DNA from: Polytrichum commune
Lineage: Eukaryota > Streptophyta > Polytrichopsida > Polytrichales > Polytrichaceae
Direction: 5' to 3'
Assembly: GCA_950295325.1 (NCBI GenBank)
Contig: OX485804.1
Location: forward strand, 14,508,001 to 14,572,000
Length of the DNA: 64,000 nucleotides
Below are positions 59,777-64,000 of this stretch, in pieces; positions within the stretch are counted from its first letter, which is position 1; every line of letters starts with the position of its first letter. The translations under genes were made by a program, and so were the position numbers. The notes below the pieces were generated by a model, which was not told the DNA's origin, searched no databases, and saw nothing but the letters and a program-made list of their open reading frames with translations.

Positions 59777-62504
59777 GTTCTTGCATTAGGCTTACTACAA
59801 CTACTTCAACCTCATAATATTGTAGAAATCTATAAATGCCTTCCACTTTGAAAATCACATTGGAGTCATAAGGAGTGAGTCATGGTAGTTGTGGTGGACA
59901 TCATATAGATTTCACATTTTTTTTTAAAGAAAGGGGGGGGGGGTTTAAGAACCTATTGGGAGTCATATCATGGCATAGTTTCTTTACCTCTATAACAAGA
60001 TGCAATGAGGGGATTTTGGATTTGCGTTCAAAATGAAGCCCTCCCTCCCCCACTTCCCATTTGTTTGAGTGGTCATAAATTTTGGGTGTTGGTGTTAGGT
60101 TGAGCTACCTCACTAGCACACGCCATGCTTAGAACTTGCACAACGGAAATTCCTATAAATCTACATGTGTCATGAATTTGCAAGTTTTTTCGAGGATTTT
60201 CATATATTTGACAAAACGTATGGTTTGGGTTTCCTTATGTTGAGCTACCTTAGTGAATCATGTCAACTTGATCAACCACGTGTAACAAATACTGCACATG
60301 TGGTCACTAACTTGAGATAAATATTTAAGTGTAATATGGCTTCCTTAAAGACACCATGAAAGATTTTCCCACATTCCATTATCCTTTTAACCCCTAAAGG
60401 CCAAAGCAAACATTTTTGTCGGGGCAGTCAACGTGGCCGAACATACACGACCATGTTACAATCTTTTGATTTCGAACACATGGATGACCGAAATTTGTCT
60501 GAACAACCCTACCTTTACAAAGCTCCCGTGCATATCATTAAATCTGTCATAAGAGAGGGCCAATTTATTCAATAATTCCCTAAATTAGACTAAATCATTT
60601 TAATTGATTTTGGAAGGCTTTTGCTTCGTCTTTTAGGGGTCGAGGCCAACAATAAACAAGGCCCAACAAAACTAAAATTGGATTGAAAACCAAATGAGGA
60701 AATTTCAGACTTGGAGTGTGTTCTTACAGCGTCATCGATATGATGGATTGCAACTGGGCCTTGCCCTTGACCAAGTGCTACGGTATGAAAACGGTCCAAC
60801 ATGTTCTTTTGTCCTGCAAATTGTCTTAAGCCGGAGGTGGGATCTACTCCTGCACAATGATATGTTAATGGTTATACAAATTGGCAATGAGATTAACTTT
60901 CTTCAAGATCCGCATGCAAGTGTTTGGAACAATTTGAAAGGTGGATGGACCCGGACCCTCCTTTGAAGTGAAGATATAACATTCTTGCATACTTGGAATG
61001 ATCCTTGGATCATGCGGAAGACCCATCCTCTCCGATCGGGAGTTTTGAAGTGTCAAATAAGCATGATTTTATCCCTTCAATAATCAATTGGATCTTGGTA
61101 GATGGGGGAAGGCTTTTTAGAGAGGGAATTATCGCATACGAGCGTACCTCTCGTTCATCCAACATAAAAGCCTTGAAATACTATGTAGTCAAGAGACGAT
61201 TTTTTTGGGTTGATTTGACACCATAATTAGTTTGAAGATCCTGGATTGGTCTGCTCGAGGTCGTGTGAGATGAATCAACAACAAACCTATAAGGGTCCAA
61301 GTTTTTATGTTGGATGAATGAAAAGGTACGTTCGTATACAATAATCCCCTTTCTCCTGAAGGCTTCATGTCTGAAGATAGACAAATTGAAGTGTCGACTG
61401 ACATGAGCTTGTTAAGTGGCTATGCACAAAATCCATGCCCTTTCAATTAAATATGTTATTCACGAAGCTAGTCTAAAAACTATAACAATATCAAGCCCAT
61501 ATTGTAAAGAGTTAAGCATGCCTTGACATATATGGGGAATTAGAGTTATCCGTAAAGCATCTCAAAGAGCCTCAAAGAGGGACATAACTATGGGTTGGGT
61601 CCTTCTTTGAGAAAACGTTCTATCGAAAGCTCATTAGCTCGCCGTGTGTTGATGCCTACTTTGAAAGTTGGGTGAAATTTTTCATACCTCCTCGTATCAT
61701 CTCCAAAATCTTGAGAGAACTCTAAGATCTAAAATAGGATATGAACCCACGGTCCTAAATCCTAGATTGGCCTATGCAAACATGCCTTGACATATATGGG
61801 GAATTAGAGTTATCTGTAAAGTGCCTCAAAGAGGGACATAACTTTGGGGTTTGGTCCTTCTTTGAGAAAACTTTCTATCGAAAGCTCGTTAGCTCACCGT
61901 GTGTTGAAGCCTACTTTGAAAATTGGGTGAATTTTTTCAGACCTCTTCTTATCATCTCCAAAATCTTGAGTGAACTCTAAGATCTAAAATAGGATATGAA
62001 CCCACAGTGCTAAATCCTAGATTGGCCTATGCAAAGCTAGCTTTACCCACACTAAAAAATATAGTAAATCGTAAAAGCCCTACGGATACAAGTAAACCTA
62101 GATGGTCAAGTTCTAACCCATCTTAATAGGACAAGCTAGACCGGTGTCACAGTTGATGAAGCGGTTGAAGTTTGAGAAACAACCGGTTGACGTTCAAGAC
62201 TTCAAGAAAATTACCCATCATTTTAGTGGAATCTATGAAATAAACCCTAATTTAATAATAGAGAAACTGAAAGGTGTCAACATGTATCTGGTTGGCCTTA
62301 TAACTAAGAGGCCCTTGGCCTATTATAGAGCCTGAAAATCCTCCCCGGGTGCTCATTGTTATTACCTGCAGATAAAATGAAGAGGAGAGGGCTGTGTGGC
62401 ACCGAATCATTTAATGAGTCTCCCAGGTCCAGCATGGGTGGCTCCACAAACCTTTGACCCAAACTATTTGACACAAATGCAGTGCACGCAAACATTATCC
62501 GGTC
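50623..62504 (-). CDS. Axonemal dynein heavy chain, DNAH2 / I1-beta type, 3' part (5' end outside window)
   Basis: Minus-strand exons, 5' to 3': 62366-62504, mini-exon about 61222-61253, about 60728-60805 (or 60813), 59486-59686, 58554-58745, 57236-57679, 54679-54911, 52442-52760, 50623-50859: about 624 residues. They encode AAA6 (FVSNSLGQRFVEPPMLDLG, LLFILSA, VALGQGQGPVA, GGWVFLANCQL, FRLWLSSVPNDKFP, EPPK|GLRAN, LERRKFGTLGLNIPYDFND) and the C-terminal domain (EANYGGRVTDE, AFGQHANADIAF, AYPSIKPLGSW, GLYLEGAGWDP, YWVKRGTALLLAL). Dynein heavy chains are microtubule motors. The GAGWD motif, the KPVVNKKKQPKG loop and YPIRTGTRERPS fit DNAH2, the beta heavy chain of the two-headed inner-arm dynein I1/f. 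No frame break is visible. The intron between 58554 and 57679 must use a GC donor. The mini-exon junctions are least certain. Confidence 0.93.
51258..51461. mobile_element. MITE-like hairpin element (family 1 relative)
   Basis: The left end TTAGTGTGGGGTTACCATTCGG pairs with the right end CCAAATGGCAACCCACACTAA. It lies in the last dynein intron (50860-52441). It shares the GGAGTTA arm with the hairpin at 12422-12501 and is non-coding. Confidence 0.6.
52090..52360. mobile_element. MITE-like element (family C) in the last dynein intron
   Basis: The left end AGTTGGTTATTTTGCGTAC pairs with the right end TACGCAAAACAACCAACCCC, and similarity continues outward to TTGGTC and GACCAA. The interior matches the other family C copies. 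It ends about 80 bp downstream of the splice donor of the exon at 52442-52760. Confidence 0.7.
53838..53905. repeat. Compact hairpin of about 68 bp
   Basis: Arms of about 28 bases (GACTTGTGTTGAAAGTTGGG and its near complement CTCTCAACACAAGTC) flank a 5-base loop with the closing stem GGTCTAGC/GCTAGACC. It lies in a dynein intron. It may be a repeat relic; a small-RNA precursor role is untested. Confidence 0.5.
54184..54390. mobile_element. MITE-like element (family C), partly truncated
   Basis: The left end GAGTTGGTTGTTTTTGCATAC and the interior hairpin (GGTTCATTGAGTGCCAA, TTGGCACTCAATGAACC) match family C. The right terminal repeat is missing or strongly diverged. It lies in a dynein intron. 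Confidence 0.6.
55395..56691. repeat. Dispersed repeat family B, copy interrupted by a MITE
   Basis: It matches 9455-10015 in two blocks: about 55395-55885 and 56636-56691. The material between is absent from the other copy and includes the MITE at 56121-56632. It lies in the dynein intron 54912-57235. Confidence 0.75.
56121..56632. mobile_element. PIF/Harbinger-like MITE, copy 1
   Basis: The 512-bp element starts TGCCCCCTCCCCACTTG and ends CAAGTGGGGAGGGGGCA. TAA lies on both sides (56118-56120, 56633-56635), matching the TWA target preference of PIF/Harbinger elements. The family B repeat at 9.95 kb shows the empty site with one TAA. Its interior is homologous, in inverted orientation, to the element at 56692-57223. 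No transposase. Confidence 0.88.
56692..57223. mobile_element. PIF/Harbinger-like MITE, copy 2 (inverted)
   Basis: The 532-bp element starts TGGGGCATTCCCACCTGAC and ends GTCAGGTGGGAATGCCCCA, with TTA on both sides (56689-56691, 57224-57226). The interior matches copy 1 in reverse orientation over most of its length, although the outermost terminal bases differ. The element plus TTA ends 8 bp from the GT donor that follows the dynein exon 57236-57679. Confidence 0.88.
57933..57952. repeat. Perfect 20-bp palindrome
   Basis: AAGTCGTCCCGGGACGACTT is its own complement. A related GTGGGACGACTT follows at about 57981. Both lie in the GC-AG dynein intron (57680-58553). The stretch to 58018 also shares GGTCCATAGTGTAAA with the element at 59068-59214. 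Confidence 0.8.
58022..58225. mobile_element. MITE-like hairpin element (family 1 copy)
   Basis: The left end CATTTCGTGTCACTTGCTATG pairs with the right end around AATAAGTGACACCAAATACAATG. It is about 200 bp and lies in a dynein intron. It is related to 827-1040 and 12575-12789. Confidence 0.55.
59068..59214. mobile_element. Short MITE-like inverted-repeat element
   Basis: The left arm (TTTTACACTA, then GGCCCATGACCCCCATGAAA) pairs with the right arm (TTTCATGGTCATGGCCC, then TAGTGTAAAGTGG). The arms resemble the ends of the 500-bp element at 11101-11600, which also has CATGACCAT and GTGTGAAGTGG. It lies in a dynein intron. Confidence 0.55.
59725..59773. repeat. (TA)n microsatellite
   Basis: About 24 uninterrupted TA units lie just upstream, in transcript sense, of the acceptor for dynein exon 59486-59686. 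Repeat length is likely polymorphic. Confidence 0.9.
61524..62035. repeat. Tandem pair of family A repeat units in a dynein intron
   Basis: Two direct units of about 255 bp (61524-61780, 61783-62035) share CCTTGACATATATGGGGAAT, CTTTGAGAAAAC.TTCTATCG and ATAGGATATGAACCCAC. Both match the 3' half of repeat family A at 3010-3260 and 15030-15260. The first unit has an extra partial repeat (CTCAAAGAGCCTCAAAGAG). Confidence 0.85.
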
Positions 62505-64000
62505 CTGCAAATAAAACATTCATTTTAGTCTAGTGCACAAATAGTACTCGTTTTATGATAATGCCATTCATTGGATTTTGTTACTTGAAATTTTGATTAA
62601 TATTCATCAATCTATTTAGTAAGATATTTTTGTGATTGATATATATATATATGGTTTCCAGGAATTTGTAAACAAATCTAAATAAATCACGAGGTTTGTC
62701 TTCCCAAAAGAAGGGTCCCAAAGGGAGCTTGCACTCTAGTGGAACTCACACGTGGTTTCAGGATGCATGAATCTCTTAGTGAAGTGTTAACCTTTATGTC
62801 ACTAGTAGGGCACAAATGATCAAGCATGACATGTGTGTTTCATCAAGGCCATCTATGTTAGGCATTGGTCATCATGAACTTGTCCTAAATTCGGACATGG
62901 CCACTCTTTAGTTCTTATTTTTTAAACACTGATAAGTTCTTCATTTTGATAGGGTAATTTTCTAACTTGTGGTTGTTTGGGATGGTAATTTCTTTCGGTA
63001 AATTTTGGTGGTAATTTATAAGTTCATTGTTCATAGTTATCTCATTAAAGAGCATGCATAACATGGTGGTAGGCCTCCATCTATTGTACCTTAGGTACAT
63101 GACCACCTACAAGGCTATGCTAAGGGCCATGGCCAAGGGTTTTGGACTTTGGACCTAATGGCCCCACTTAGATGCCTTAGCCACTAACTCATTGCACTAC
63201 ATGTGTAATGGCTACTTTTACCTCAAAATGTAAGGACTTCTCAAGTAAGAATTTATCAAGTAAGGACTTTACCTTGAAATATAAGAACTTTCAAGTAAGG
63301 ATTTTTGTTGAATTGTAAGGATTTATCAAGTAAAGTACCTCTCATCCATCCGACATAAAAACTTGTCCCCTATAGATTTTTGGCGGATTGATCTCAAATG
63401 ACTTGGACTAGACTAATTTAGGGTCTTTAAACCTAAATTTGGTGTCCAAATAACTTAAAATAATACAATATGGACTGCTTCCTATTTCAATGCTTCTATC
63501 TTGGATGATTGAAAGACACACTTGTATGCACTCCCACCTTAGTAATTACTTAGGTGACTCACATCTAGATCTAGATCTAGAAGATCTCTAAAACTAAACA
63601 AAGATAGAACATTCCTTTAAAGGCATTCAATCATAAAAATAGAATCTATTGAGTAAGCTTGAATGAGTAGCCAAAAATGTAACAATTTAGAAGAGGGGAA
63701 ATAGATCATTGTAACTCTCTAAACTAAACTAAGGAGAACATTCCTCCATGTGCATTCAATAATATACATGGAATCTACATCTGGTGAGTAAGCTCAAATG
63801 GATTCTATATCTATCTTGTAAACATATTATCTAGAACTATTGAGTCACCAAAAGTATAAAAAAATCTTCACGAACGTATTGCATGACAAAGGAGCAACTC
63901 AACTCCCACATATGGATGAAAAGTCACTGGACATTATTCATCCTTGTTGGCTTTGACACAAAAGTTTTTTTTTTTGATGTCATGGGGCCCATGTCAAAGA
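62505..64000. other. Upstream dynein intron (window edge)
   Basis: The dynein frame continues beyond the window: the exon starting at 62504 opens mid-domain, and I find no preceding exon here. The stretch is AT-rich. It has recurring TCAAGTAAGGA words (63240-63335) and a loose tandem duplication (about 63595-63660 and 63720-63795, sharing GAACATTCCT and ATAGAATCTA-like words). Confidence 0.6.

Noticed and set aside
1..64000. CRISPR arrays, operons, bacterial signals, tRNA or rRNA genes
   Set aside because: None was seen. Introns, transit peptides and plant families show nuclear plant DNA, and no cloverleaf or rRNA core sequence was recognised by eye.

Overview
This is nuclear DNA from a land plant. 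Three kinds of evidence say so: (1) plastid-targeted genes for plastid machinery (acyl-ACP thioesterase FatA, plastid ribosomal protein PSRP6/cL38, a 2Fe-2S ferredoxin-like protein); (2) an FPA-type RRM/SPOC RNA-binding protein and eL19; (3) many-exon genes separated by 5-10 kb of repeat-rich DNA. The minus strand also carries the 3' end of an axonemal dynein heavy chain of the DNAH2 / I1-beta kind. Flowering plants lack axonemal dyneins, so the source should be a plant with flagellated sperm (bryophyte, lycophyte, fern or similar). I cannot name the species.

Layout. 1-3.9 kb: old repeats. 4.0-8.6 kb (+): FatA, seven exons, complete. 8.7-15.5 kb: repeats and MITE-like elements, no supported gene. 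16.3-22.3 kb (+): FPA homologue, seven coding exons. 22.3-27.5 kb: no supported gene. 27.9-29.2 kb (+): eL19, two exons. 31.2-32.0 kb: two exon-like pieces of POT1. 32.3-37.7 kb: a CACTA transposon with matching termini and a 3-bp target duplication, carrying a spliced unrecognised ORF. 37.9-38.5 kb: broken topoisomerase II pseudogene that still has an intron. 38.9-39.4 kb: MITE-like element. 39.7-40.2 kb: broken NB-ARC (NLR) pseudogene. 42.9-43.2 kb (+): PSRP6, followed at once by four tandem repeats of about 320 bp. 45.8-48.6 kb (+): ferredoxin-like gene, seven exons. 50.6-62.5 kb (-): dynein heavy chain AAA6 and C-terminal region, nine visible exons, with its 5' part beyond the window.

The genes look like unrelated housekeeping loci and form no operon or cluster. 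The most distinctive features are structural. Tandem duplications of 190-330 bp sit inside introns or directly after genes at four loci (FatA intron 1, eL19 intron, PSRP6 3' flank, dynein intron). Two PIF/Harbinger-like MITEs lie in inverted orientation, the second ending 8 bp from a dynein splice donor, and the first has a paralogous empty site elsewhere in the window. Two introns appear to be GC-AG. Exon coordinates were derived by hand from reading frame, splice dinucleotides and family similarity. No alignment or database search was run.
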